This document shows positions 27,071-35,760 of a DNA stretch of 58,022 bases, one piece after another. Below the pieces are notes generated by a model that saw nothing but the letters and a program-made list of their open reading frames with translations, did not search any database and had not been told where the DNA came from. Each line of letters begins with the position of its first letter. The stretch's first letter is position 1. The position numbers and the translations under genes are program-made. The DNA comes from JAJDFU01 sp964641965 (GTDB lineage Bacteria; Bacteroidota; Bacteroidia; Chitinophagales; Saprospiraceae): NCBI GenBank assembly GCA_964641965.1, contig CAZXLD010000029.1, positions 1-58,022 of the forward strand, in the 5' to 3' direction.

Positions 27071-27505
27071 AAATTTTATTTTGCCATATAAATTACGCAC
27101 CCAATTTATTGCTGTTTGACAAGCGAAAATACCCCTTTTATATGGTAGGGTTGACTCTAGAGATATAAGAATACCTACCCTGGATTCGGGAGTAATCGGT
27201 AGCCCTCCTCCGGCTTTACCCCTTCCACTAAACCAAAAATTGGGTCGTCACCTTAGTGTAAACGAAGGGTTCTTAGTACATCAATTAATGCTTGAGTATA
27301 TGTTGGAGCCAAATTCTAGCTCGGCTTACATCCAATTTTTTTTGGAAATAGAATGCTATGCGGAGCCCGGCAAGTCTCAGGTAATGAAGTACGGAAAACA
27401 GCCACATTTAAGGTGATAATCTGTTGAATTGCGATTTACTATTGGAGCAAACCCATTGCGGCTCCCGGGGAAAATGGGTTTATAGATCCGGTTTTTCCTT
27501 TATTG
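27071..27505. other. Noncoding gap between divergent promoters, with one open frame
   Basis: A plus-strand frame is open from 27120 to the TGA at 27414-27416 (98 codons) but has an ATG only at 27288 (42 residues, MLEYMLEPNSSSAYIQFFLE...) or a TTG at 27240 (58 residues). No family is recognised, so it may be a decayed fragment or chance. A hairpin (ACCCATT/AATGGGT) lies at 27451-27479. Confidence 0.35.
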
Positions 27506-27569
27506 AGACATAAGTCCAAAATTTAGAGACATACGTCCAATAGGATCCTAAAAAAGGTTGACAACTTTA
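27506..27569 (+). promoter_or_regulatory. Tandem-box promoter P1 for the HD-domain gene
   Basis: AGACATAAGTCC (27506-27517), 9 nt, AGACATACGTCC (27527-27538), 23 nt, then CAACTTTA at 27562. It ends about 43 bp before the ATG at 27612. Architecture and spacing match P2 and P3 exactly. Confidence 0.65.
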
Positions 27570-27611
27570 GGTCAGTGAAAAAAAATTAGAAATGCATCAT
27601 TCCAGGAAACT

Positions 27612-28256
27612 ATGAAAACACTAGAAATAGTTCGGCAAAAAGCAACGGAAATCCTTGAAGGATTACCGGGCAATCTTTGCTATCACAATTTCCAACACAC
27701 CCATGAAGTAGTAGAAGCAGTTCAGCTCATCGGACGTCGCTCTGGGCTTTCCAAGTCGGAGATTGAAATTGTGGAAATTGCTGCCTGGTTGCATGGTCTA
27801 GGGTTTATTCATGCGTATAAAGGTTATGAAGAGTACAGCGTGACTATCGCTATTGAGCTATTGGAGCATCTTGGAATGGATCAGCGAAAAATAGATTCGG
27901 TTGTTGGATGTATTCGAGCTACTAAATGGTCTGTACAGCCTTCAAATCATATGGAAGCAGTAATTCGAGATGCTAATTTCTATTACCTGGCCAGTCCTGA
28001 ATTTGTAGAAAAGAGCCTGCTGCTTCGCAAAGAGTGGGAACGCAAGCTGGGGCGCGTTTATTCCAATAAGACCTGGTGGACTTTAAATATTCGTTTTTTT
28101 CGTGCCCAGTGCTATTTCACCCACTATGGACAGCAGGTTTTAGAAAGAAGAAAACGCAGAAATCTTAGATCGGTTACGCTTCGGAATCCCACACCGGATC
28201 ATATTCAAAGCCGGTATATCGGACCCGAGCGGATTTCGGCCACTAAAAGAGCCTGA
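27612..28256 (+). CDS. HD-domain protein with degenerate metal site
   Basis: A 214-residue protein of the HD family that in Bacteroidota reads YHNxxHTxEVV...LHDxGF...HEExS...DAD. H25 and H29 are kept, but HD is HG (61-62), the later His is Tyr (GYEEYS, Tyr72), and DAD is DAN (120-122). The fold pattern is otherwise well kept (LLRKEWERKLGRVYSNKTWW). It is probably no longer a phosphohydrolase and may bind a ligand instead. It lacks the C-terminal membrane region of HD/Pycsar-effector-like relatives. It is preceded by promoter P1 and followed by a terminator at 28502. Confidence 0.8.
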   Translation: MKTLEIVRQKATEILEGLPGNLCYHNFQHTHEVVEAVQLIGRRSGLSKSEIEIVEIAAWLHGLGFIHAYKGYEEYSVTIAIELLEHLGMDQRKIDSVVGCIRATKWSVQPSNHMEAVIRDANFYYLASPEFVEKSLLLRKEWERKLGRVYSNKTWWTLNIRFFRAQCYFTHYGQQVLERRKRRNLRSVTLRNPTPDHIQSRYIGPERISATKRA

Positions 28257-28929
28257 AAAAAGGAATTTTATTTAGTTCAAGATAACGCGATTGAGATCAT
28301 ATTACCATGACCCTGATGAGGGAAATATTCATCCGCCTAAACCCAAAATTTGTGTTGCAGTCATTCTCCTCTGGTAAGAGTCAGAATGAAAGGGACTACT
28401 GAAATAATTGCTGGTGCAGTCAATAGATGGATAGGAAAACAATACACACTAAAGCCCGGCTGCCCCGTAATTCCATGAACAGTTAGCGAAAAGTAGTCTC
28501 GGCCCTCTTCCTGATTTTGGGAGGAGGGCTTTTTCATTGAGCTGATTCTGTAAAAAGCCCACGAACAATACCATTTAAAGCTGAAAATAGTCTGTCCCTT
28601 AAAAAAGCATTTCTTGATACGGTTTACTGTCCTTCATCTTGCACTTATCGTCAGGGCAGATCAAGTTTGGCTGTTTTCTCATTTTTAAATTAGGTCATTT
28701 TAAACTTGGGTCAGTGTAAAATAGTAAAGCGGCCTGTATACTAATGTCGACTATAGGGGCAGTATGTAACCACTCGGAGGCACAGTTTCAAATTCTACAG
28801 AACAACATAGAGCGATTTAACATTTATCCAGTCGGATGGATGCTTGTTACGCATATGGCTAAAATAGCGGGCAGATACGGTTCCTTTTTCTTATCTTTTC
28901 AACTGAATTGTAACCTCAATTTTGGCTCC
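28257..28929. other. Long gap; contains a terminator and little else
   Basis: No convincing gene was found. A 31-codon frame opens at 28306 (MTLMREIFIRLNP...) and is probably chance. The segment 28711-28730 (GTCAGTGTAAAATAG) resembles 27571-27590 before the HD gene, which may reflect similar promoters. Confidence 0.4.
28502..28535 (+). terminator. Intrinsic terminator, plus strand
   Basis: GCCCTCTTCC pairs with GGAGGAGGGC (one G-T wobble), an 8-nt loop, then a run of five T. It probably ends the HD-gene transcript, leaving a 3' tail of about 270 nt, or a separate small RNA within it. Confidence 0.75.
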
Positions 28930-29301
28930 ATGCCGGCAAGAATTTTGGTAGTGGACGATGAGAAAAATGTCCAACGTCTTTTCGAGCAGCGCTTTCGTCG
29001 AGAACGCAAAAAAGGCCTTATTGAATTTGACTTTGCCTTTTCTGCCGAGGAAGCTCTATCCTATTTGGAACGCACTGATACCGATAGATTGGCTTGGGTG
29101 TTAACAGATATCAATATGCCTCAACAGAATGGGCTGGAATTATTAGCGCAGCTACGCTTGAAATACAAAGACCTTCCTGTAATGATGGTTACTGCCTACA
29201 ACGACGAAGACCGTCGTAGAGAAGCTCAGGAGTTAGGCGCTAAAGGTTATCTTACCAAACCCATTGATTTTAAAGGGTTAAAAGCCAAGATTCTGGCTTA
29301 G
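28930..29301 (+). CDS. Single-domain response regulator
   Basis: A CheY-like receiver of 123 residues with no output domain. Acidic pocket VVDDEK, phosphoacceptor Asp in VLTDINMP, Thr in MVTAY and Lys in YLTKPID are all present. The start is ATG 28930 because the receiver begins MPARILVVDDE; the long upstream frame from 28744 has no receiver-like sequence. A histidine-kinase gene follows 25 bp later, likely its partner. Confidence 0.88.
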   Translation: MPARILVVDDEKNVQRLFEQRFRRERKKGLIEFDFAFSAEEALSYLERTDTDRLAWVLTDINMPQQNGLELLAQLRLKYKDLPVMMVTAYNDEDRRREAQELGAKGYLTKPIDFKGLKAKILA

Positions 29302-29326
29302 ATCTTTACTCCCAGTCTAAGGGCTC

Positions 29327-30988
29327 ATGTTAACATCTTTTCACAAAATATTTATTTGCTGCTGTTTGCTCACCCTATGCCTTTCCTGGTCCTACAGTCA
29401 AGAAGGCAATCTGGATCAACTAAAGGAGCAACTGACAACCAGTGAAGGACTTGCCAGGTTCGACATCCTATATCAAATGGGTGAGCTTGAACGGGAGGAT
29501 CGCCGCTACAAAAGGGCTGCCAGATATACGGAAGACGCCCTTGAAATAGCTCGGAGGCTTGATAATCTGGATGCCGAACTCAATGCGCTCGAGCTGTTGG
29601 CTTCTATTTACCAGCGCGACAATCGACAAAGAAAATTCGTAGAAACGGAACTGGAATACCGAAAACTGAAAGGGAAGATCGATCAGCAGTTGCTATCCCA
29701 GGAGGTGAATACGCTACAAAGCGAGTTGGACTCTCTGGATGGTGAACTATCGCTTTCCGAACAACAAAAACTGCAACTCCAGGTAGAAAAAGAGGGGATC
29801 ATGGATGAAAAAGAGGATATCCTCAGCGAGAAAAATACAATCGCCAATCGACTGGAGCTAACCCGAGAGGAAAAACTGCTCAAGGAAAGGGAACTGGAAC
29901 GCGTCCGCCGTAAAAGAGCCGAACTGGAGAAAAAAGCTCAGGAATTAGAGAATGAAGCCTTGCGGAATCAGATGGCCGTTCAAGCCAAAGAAATTGAAAT
30001 CAGTCGCTATGAAGCCCGGGTACAACAGCAGAGGCTTGCTCAATCCCTTACTGCTGCACTTTTAGTTTTGGTAGCTCTAGTCGCCATCTTCTTATGGTAT
30101 GCCTTGCGAGAGCGAAGAAGGCGAACCGAAGAACGCATAAGTATGCAAAAGCAATTACTCATGCAGGAAAAACTGGCCTCACTTGGCCAGCTTACCGCTG
30201 GTATAGCCCACGAAATAAAGAATCCGCTAAATTTTGTCAATAACTTTGCAGAAGGATCTGCAGAATTGTCGGAAGAACTTGCCGAACTGCTGGAAGGTCG
30301 GGAAAAGGAGATGTCTTCAGAATACTATGAGGACCTCAAAGAGCTAACTACGGAGCTTAAACAAAATGCTTCAGATATTTTGTCAAACGGGCACCGGATG
30401 GATCGCATTGTGCATGGGATGATGGAACATGCACGCGGTGAAAAAGGTGTAGCCCAACCCGCTGACATCAATTTGCTCATTGAGGATGCCATCAATCTGG
30501 CTTACCACGGTTTTCGCGCAATCGAGCCGGAGTTTAATATCACAATCGAAAAACGATTCGAATCGTTCATTCCCAAAATCGAGCTTGTCAGCCAAGATAT
30601 TTCTCGAGTCTTTCTCAACTTATTCAATAATGCCTGTCATGCACTCCACCAAAAACAGCAAACCAACACACAGGAATACGAACCCATCCTTAGAATAACT
30701 ACCCGCTACGAGAAAGAAGGTGTCACCATAGAAGTTTGGGATAATGGGCCTGGAATACCGACAGATATTCGAGATAAAATTTTCACCCCATTTTTCACTA
30801 CCAAACCTACCGGTCAGGGCAATATCGGACTCGGACTTTCCATCAGTCACGATATTGTAGTAGAAGGGCATGCCGGGGAACTAAAGTTCGATAGCATTCC
30901 CGGAGAATATGCTTGCTTTCTGGTCTTCTTGCCTCGATACTCTAAAACGTCTAAAGAGCGAAAAAAAAGTAAACCAGTGAGCGTCTAA
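29327..30988 (+). CDS. Sensor histidine kinase with TPR-like and coiled-coil input
   Basis: Signal peptide, then a short TPR-like exported segment (about 40-105), a long coiled coil (about 110-230) and one membrane helix (about 241-258). The cytoplasmic part has the phospho-acceptor His295 in GIAHEIKNPLNF and ATP-binding N/G boxes (FNNACHAL, DNGPGIP, GLGLSIS). It probably phosphorylates the single-domain regulator encoded upstream. The signal is unknown. Confidence 0.9.
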   Translation: MLTSFHKIFICCCLLTLCLSWSYSQEGNLDQLKEQLTTSEGLARFDILYQMGELEREDRRYKRAARYTEDALEIARRLDNLDAELNALELLASIYQRDNRQRKFVETELEYRKLKGKIDQQLLSQEVNTLQSELDSLDGELSLSEQQKLQLQVEKEGIMDEKEDILSEKNTIANRLELTREEKLLKERELERVRRKRAELEKKAQELENEALRNQMAVQAKEIEISRYEARVQQQRLAQSLTAALLVLVALVAIFLWYALRERRRRTEERISMQKQLLMQEKLASLGQLTAGIAHEIKNPLNFVNNFAEGSAELSEELAELLEGREKEMSSEYYEDLKELTTELKQNASDILSNGHRMDRIVHGMMEHARGEKGVAQPADINLLIEDAINLAYHGFRAIEPEFNITIEKRFESFIPKIELVSQDISRVFLNLFNNACHALHQKQQTNTQEYEPILRITTRYEKEGVTIEVWDNGPGIPTDIRDKIFTPFFTTKPTGQGNIGLGLSISHDIVVEGHAGELKFDSIPGEYACFLVFLPRYSKTSKERKKSKPVSV

Positions 30989-31232
30989 GCCTGCGCAAGT
31001 ATTTGGTAAGGAGCTCCAGGCTAAATTGGATGAAGCGGAATGTAAAAAGGCGATTGATTCCAATTATCTTTAACCAGGGCAAGCTTCCTGATTAGTCTAT
31101 TAAACTCTTAATTTATTCAGGGGATTAAGTGAGTATGGGTAAGATACTTGTTTATGATCTCGAACAGGCCCGCCGTGTTACCAATGGCGATTCCTGCTTC
31201 GAACACCTTGATTCAAAACTTTCGCGCTGTAC

Positions 31233-33245
31233 ATGGAAGCCAAAATTTTGGTAGTGGATGATGAACCGCAGGTGGAGCGGCTACTTCGGCAACGGTTTCG
31301 ACAACAAATCAAGCAGGGGGACTATCATTTTGTGTTTACTACCAGCGGGAAAGAAGCTCTGGATTTGTTAGAAAAAGAGGCAGACTTTGACATTGTCCTA
31401 AGTGATATCAATATGCCTCAAATGGATGGTCTCACTTTCATAGGAAAATTGCGCGAAAGCTTTCCTCAGACCAAAGCAGTAATGGTTTCGGCTTATGGGG
31501 ATATGAACAATATTCGCGCTGCTATGAACCTGGGGGCTTTCGACTTCGTAACCAAACCGATCAATTTTGAAGACCTTGATGCGACCATAAAAAAAACCCT
31601 GGAGGAGGTCCAAATTGTTCAACAAGCCGCCCGGGCCCGGGATCTTGAACTAAACAATGAAAAACTGAGGGAATTAGACCGGGTAAAGTCGACCTTTTTC
31701 ACCAACATTTCCCACGAATTCCGCACCCCACTAACAGTCATTAGTGGTATGGCGGAGCAAATTGAGCAAAAACCGGACCTATGGATGGTTCAGGGCTTGC
31801 ATATGATCAAGCGCAATAGTACTGGGCTTCTGAATCTGGTAAACCAAATACTGGATCTGGCCAAATTGGAGTCCGGCAAACTGAAGTTAAGTTTAGTGCA
31901 GGATGACGTGATCCCCTACCTAAAGTATCTGGTTGAATCGTTTCGAACGCTGGCTGCCTTGAAAAAGATCGCGTTGGAATTTCAATGCTATCCGAATGAC
32001 CTACTGATGGACCACGATTACGAACGCATCCAGTGGGTGGTTTCAAACCTAATTTCCAATGCGATCAAATTTACCCCCGAGGGAGGTTCAATAGAAATTG
32101 AGATTAACCAAAAAAGGAAAGCGAATTTTCCGGAAACTACTGACCTTCCTACTCCAGAATTACTTTTTATTAAAGTCACTGATACTGGAATTGGGATTCC
32201 AAGTGCACACATTCCATTCTTGTTTGACCGTTTTTATCAAGTTGAATCCAAAGAAAAGGAAATAGCACATCCGGGGCAGGAAGGCTCCGGCATTGGCCTT
32301 GCTTTGACCCGGGAGTTGATCCAATTAATGGAGGGTACTATCTGGGTGGAAAGTGAAGAGGGAAAAGGTACGACCTTTAGAGTAGCCCTGCCTATTCGTA
32401 GAGAGGCTGATCCTCCAATAGACCCGATTCATTTCCAGGCGCCTATCCCTGAAGAACCTGCATTGCAACCCAGCACTGAATCCGCTGCGGAGGAAGGCCG
32501 TATACGAGTGCTACTAGTGGAAGATAATCCAGATGTATTGACCTACATTCGGTCCTGCCTGGAAGAATCATATGAGTTGTTTGAAGCTTACAATGGAAAG
32601 GAAGGGCTGGAGATGGCAATCCAGGAAGTACCAGACTTGGTAGTGAGCGATGTGATGATGCCGGAAATGGATGGTTTTGATCTCTGTAAAGCGATGAAGG
32701 CTGACATTCGAACCAGTCATATTCCGCTTGTATTGCTTACAGCCAAAGCTGATCAGGAAAGCCGGATTTCGGGTTTAAAACGAGGAGCTGATGCTTACCT
32801 GGCGAAGCCGTTTAATCGGGAAGAATTACTAGTCCGGCTCGAACAATTACTGGATAACCGAAAAAAACTACAAGCTCGGTATCGAAATGTAGAAGAATTA
32901 GAACCCTCGGAAGATGAAGCCATACAACAGGAAGATGCTTTCCTGGCACGTATACGTGAGGAACTGGAAAAAAATCTGGACGACGAAACACTGGGGATAT
33001 CCGGCTTGGCAAGGGCTATCGGGGTAAGCAGGGCTCAATTACATAATAAGGTGAAAGCGCTAACCGGACATTCCCCTTCCGTTTTTGTCCGAACCATTCG
33101 ATTACATAAGGCGAAGGAATTGCTGCGAACTACAGACCTAAACGTAACCCAAGTTGCTTATGAGGTCGGATTTCGAGACCCGGCTTATTTTTCAAGAACG
33201 TTTTCAGAAGAATTTGGGCATAGTCCAAAGGAAGTTCGGAAATAA
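31233..33245 (+). CDS. Hybrid two-component regulator: REC-HisKA-HATPase-REC-AraC
   Basis: A 670-residue cytosolic signalling protein. Order: receiver with Asp58 (VLSDINMP), HisKA with His161 (ISHEFRTPLT), HATPase (NLISNAIKF, DTGIGIP, GSGIGLAL), second receiver with Asp473 (VVSDVMMP), and a C-terminal AraC HTH (GLARAIGVSRAQLHNKVKAL). It lacks the periplasmic sensor seen in canonical hybrid systems, so it is probably fed by the kinase upstream. AraC-type activators bind 21-bp-spaced direct repeats beside promoters, so it is a candidate for P1-P3. Confidence 0.92.
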   Translation: MEAKILVVDDEPQVERLLRQRFRQQIKQGDYHFVFTTSGKEALDLLEKEADFDIVLSDINMPQMDGLTFIGKLRESFPQTKAVMVSAYGDMNNIRAAMNLGAFDFVTKPINFEDLDATIKKTLEEVQIVQQAARARDLELNNEKLRELDRVKSTFFTNISHEFRTPLTVISGMAEQIEQKPDLWMVQGLHMIKRNSTGLLNLVNQILDLAKLESGKLKLSLVQDDVIPYLKYLVESFRTLAALKKIALEFQCYPNDLLMDHDYERIQWVVSNLISNAIKFTPEGGSIEIEINQKRKANFPETTDLPTPELLFIKVTDTGIGIPSAHIPFLFDRFYQVESKEKEIAHPGQEGSGIGLALTRELIQLMEGTIWVESEEGKGTTFRVALPIRREADPPIDPIHFQAPIPEEPALQPSTESAAEEGRIRVLLVEDNPDVLTYIRSCLEESYELFEAYNGKEGLEMAIQEVPDLVVSDVMMPEMDGFDLCKAMKADIRTSHIPLVLLTAKADQESRISGLKRGADAYLAKPFNREELLVRLEQLLDNRKKLQARYRNVEELEPSEDEAIQQEDAFLARIREELEKNLDDETLGISGLARAIGVSRAQLHNKVKALTGHSPSVFVRTIRLHKAKELLRTTDLNVTQVAYEVGFRDPAYFSRTFSEEFGHSPKEVRK

Positions 33246-33322
33246 AGATTGGCGATTGGGTTTATATGCAACAAGAAAAACAGCGGGGCATTTTTCAATG
33301 ACGATGAGCTAATAATCGCCTA

Positions 33323-34507
33323 ATGACCTATTTCCTTCCCTTATTTTCTTTCTTTTTATTTATCTCCATCGCTCCTGTGCAACCGCTGCAAAAGATTGAC
33401 GGCACTACTATAGCCCCCCTTGCTTTGGACAATCGAATTCGGTTTCTAATGGCGGAAGCACGCGTAACCGGACTGGCCGTCACCATCTTGAACAATAATC
33501 AGATCGCCTATCAGAAAGCCTTTGGCTTTAGCCATCATCCTTCCAGAGATACGCTCCGTACTAATCATTTATTCTATGGCGCCTCCTTCAGCAAAGCCAT
33601 ATTTGGGTATATAGTAGCTGTACTAGTGGATCAAAAAATCATCGATCTGGACCGCCCACTCATTCAATATTTGGACTTCACTCAGCTTGAATTTGAAAAG
33701 GCGTGGCGAGGCTATTCGGACCTTAGATTGGATGAGCGACACCAACAAATTACCGCCCGCATGTGCCTCTCGCACACAACGGGTTTTCCAAATTGGCGTT
33801 TTTTAACCGCTCAAGGTTTTGATCCCAATGGACGATTAGAGATCCATTTTGAGCCTGGATCCGAATACTGGTATTCAGGCGAAGGTATTCTGTTACTTCA
33901 GTATGTTGTAGAGCACCTGACTGGAAAAGGATTAGAGCAATTGGCACAAGAATTACTATTTGGGCCACTGAAAATGGAGAATACCAGCTATCGATGGCAA
34001 AAACGGTTTGAGGGTAACTATTGCAATGGGCATACTATTTCGGCGGAGGTGTTGCCCAAGGACAAGGAAGATGAGGCTAATGCAGCTGGATCTTTGGAAA
34101 CTACACCAGAGGATTATGCCCGCTTTTTCGCACATATCCTGGACCTAACGGAAACAGATTCACCCATCACCACATTATTGTTCGCGCCCAATATCCGCAT
34201 CCGATCCAAGGCTCAGTTTGGTCCGAAATCCAGAGTGCCAACTACTGAAAATGATTCTATAAAACTCAGCTATGGATTGGGATGGGGGCTACTTCAAACC
34301 CCGTACGGGTATGGAGCCTTTAAAGAAGGCCATGGAGAAGGCTTCCAGCACTACTCCATTCTATTTCCAGATCGGGATTTGGGAATCATCATCTTTTCCA
34401 ATAGCGACAATGGCGAAGGGATTTTCAAAGAACTTTTAGAAATAGCCATAGGAGACATTTATACCCCCTGGAAATGGGAGAATTATATTCCGTATACTGA
34501 AAAGTAA
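33323..34507 (+). CDS. Serine hydrolase, class C beta-lactamase family
   Basis: Signal peptide then a beta-lactamase/penicillin-binding-protein-like fold. The catalytic SxxK is in YGASFSKAIFG, a YSG motif is in YWYSGEGIL, and a late HGEGF box (GHGEGFQHYS) stands in place of KTG. Such exported proteins act as esterases or peptidases; antibiotic resistance should not be assumed. It follows the hybrid regulator on the same strand. Confidence 0.85.
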   Translation: MTYFLPLFSFFLFISIAPVQPLQKIDGTTIAPLALDNRIRFLMAEARVTGLAVTILNNNQIAYQKAFGFSHHPSRDTLRTNHLFYGASFSKAIFGYIVAVLVDQKIIDLDRPLIQYLDFTQLEFEKAWRGYSDLRLDERHQQITARMCLSHTTGFPNWRFLTAQGFDPNGRLEIHFEPGSEYWYSGEGILLLQYVVEHLTGKGLEQLAQELLFGPLKMENTSYRWQKRFEGNYCNGHTISAEVLPKDKEDEANAAGSLETTPEDYARFFAHILDLTETDSPITTLLFAPNIRIRSKAQFGPKSRVPTTENDSIKLSYGLGWGLLQTPYGYGAFKEGHGEGFQHYSILFPDRDLGIIIFSNSDNGEGIFKELLEIAIGDIYTPWKWENYIPYTEK

Positions 34508-34580
34508 GCCTTTGAGGAATAAAGGATTGTAATTTCGTGCTACCCGACCTAACTATTTCGTTTGTTCAAAAAGTAAATTC

Positions 34581-35345
34581 ATGAACACCTATATCGAAAG
34601 CATCAAAAATGTCATATCCAAGGGAAACACCCTGGAGGTTTTAAAAATGATGGAGAACTCCTATCCGAATTCCACCGAATTGATGATGCTTCGCTCGAGG
34701 TACAATTCTTTGATCAGTGAGGGGATCCGAGGATCTATCTCTTTAGAGGGTCGAACGTTGGAACTCGAACAGATTCGATCCTATTTGCTAAACATGTTGG
34801 ACAGTGCAAGCAGGGAATCTAGAGAGTTAGTGGGCACATTATGGCAGCAGAGTTATGCCAGAAATGAAATCATCTACCAGGAAATGAAAATGGTAGAGGA
34901 GGAGTTAATCGTACATGATTGTTTCTTTTTGCGAGAACGAGAACACAAGTGGGAAAAAGGTATCGAGTACTGCTTGAAAAATAATGTAAGAACATCCGTA
35001 AAGTTGATTCTGGCTGACCCAAAATCTTCGGCCTATAAAAACCGAAAAAAACAGTTGGGTATTACCGACCCTAAAAAAGAGCTATCTGAGCATTTTGAAA
35101 AAGGAAACGAAGAGTATGACTTCAGGTTTGAAATAAAATATACGAAAGAGCTTTTTACAGGTCCATTCGTTCTTATTGACGGAAAAAGGCTGTTCATGGG
35201 GTTATTTTTGCCCTCGATCCACGTCGAGGATGCTCCATTTCTCCAGTTTTGGAAAACCAATTCTGGAAATGCGGTATTCAAAGGGGTTAAAATCTGGTTG
35301 GATGAAGTGCTGGATACCAATGGAAAGGCTAAGGGATTTTCCTAA
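34581..35345 (+). CDS. EAD11-type conflict protein with PLD-like C-terminal domain
   Basis: Residues 1-75 have the effector-associated domain 11 pattern: IKNVISKGNTLEVLKMM, then LMMLRSRYNSLISEGIRGSI and LELEQIRSYLLNML. Such domains are adaptors in bacterial conflict systems (Kaur, Iyer and Aravind classification). The rest (about 85-254) looks like a PLD-superfamily fold (KWEKGIEYCLKNNVRTSVKL, FVLIDGKRLFMGLFLP) but without an HxK catalytic motif. It is probably a sensor or linker, not a hydrolase. The family names are from memory of patterns, not a search. Confidence 0.65.
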   Translation: MNTYIESIKNVISKGNTLEVLKMMENSYPNSTELMMLRSRYNSLISEGIRGSISLEGRTLELEQIRSYLLNMLDSASRESRELVGTLWQQSYARNEIIYQEMKMVEEELIVHDCFFLREREHKWEKGIEYCLKNNVRTSVKLILADPKSSAYKNRKKQLGITDPKKELSEHFEKGNEEYDFRFEIKYTKELFTGPFVLIDGKRLFMGLFLPSIHVEDAPFLQFWKTNSGNAVFKGVKIWLDEVLDTNGKAKGFS

Positions 35346-35760
35346 TCAGATTAATCCCCTTTCAACCTTGGTTTGATTGTTTTTGCTGCCTAGCCATTTG
35401 TGAGGGGCGCATTTTGCAGAAGGAAAAAAGATTGCTCTCTGGAGATAGCCTGCCTTAATGTCGGTATTCCATAGCTTGAAGGAACATTTCCTTCCTCGGG
35501 AAATTCATACGCCTGTCCAAATTTCGGCCAGGTCTTATTTGTTCATACCGCCAAAAATCATATGTGTAGCTTTATCAAAACCATTCCGTAAGCACTCTTT
35601 CTTTTTCCTAGGAAATAGACGAGATGGTCCAAATAGGTTTAGATAAAAAATAGTTTATATAGTTAGTATTACTAACTACCTTTGCCTAAGAATAAATTGG
35701 CACAGAAGGCTTGTCCTAAAAAGTTAGTACTCCAAATTAAATTAATCCAAATCCAAGATC
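35346..35760. other. Gap; only a promoter-operator region near its end
   Basis: No gene is supported in this 415-bp stretch. The features seen are the palindrome at 35662-35676 and the box at 35677-35684, both just before the secreted-protein gene. Confidence 0.5.
35662..35684 (+). promoter_or_regulatory. Palindromic operator abutting a -7 box
   Basis: GTTAGTA-T-TACTAAC (35662-35676) is a perfect palindrome with a 1-nt centre. It is directly followed by TACCTTTG (35677-35684), a -7 box. Another partial copy is at 35723-35737 and one before the MarR gene, so MarR-type repression is inferred. Confidence 0.6.

Noticed and set aside
28744..28929. Longer N-terminus for the single-domain response regulator
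   Set aside because: The 62 extra residues have no receiver-like sequence; the family starts at the MPARILVVDDE point (28930).
33323..34507. Serine hydrolase called as antibiotic resistance gene
   Set aside because: The fold is shared by many esterases and peptidases; there is no class-specific evidence.
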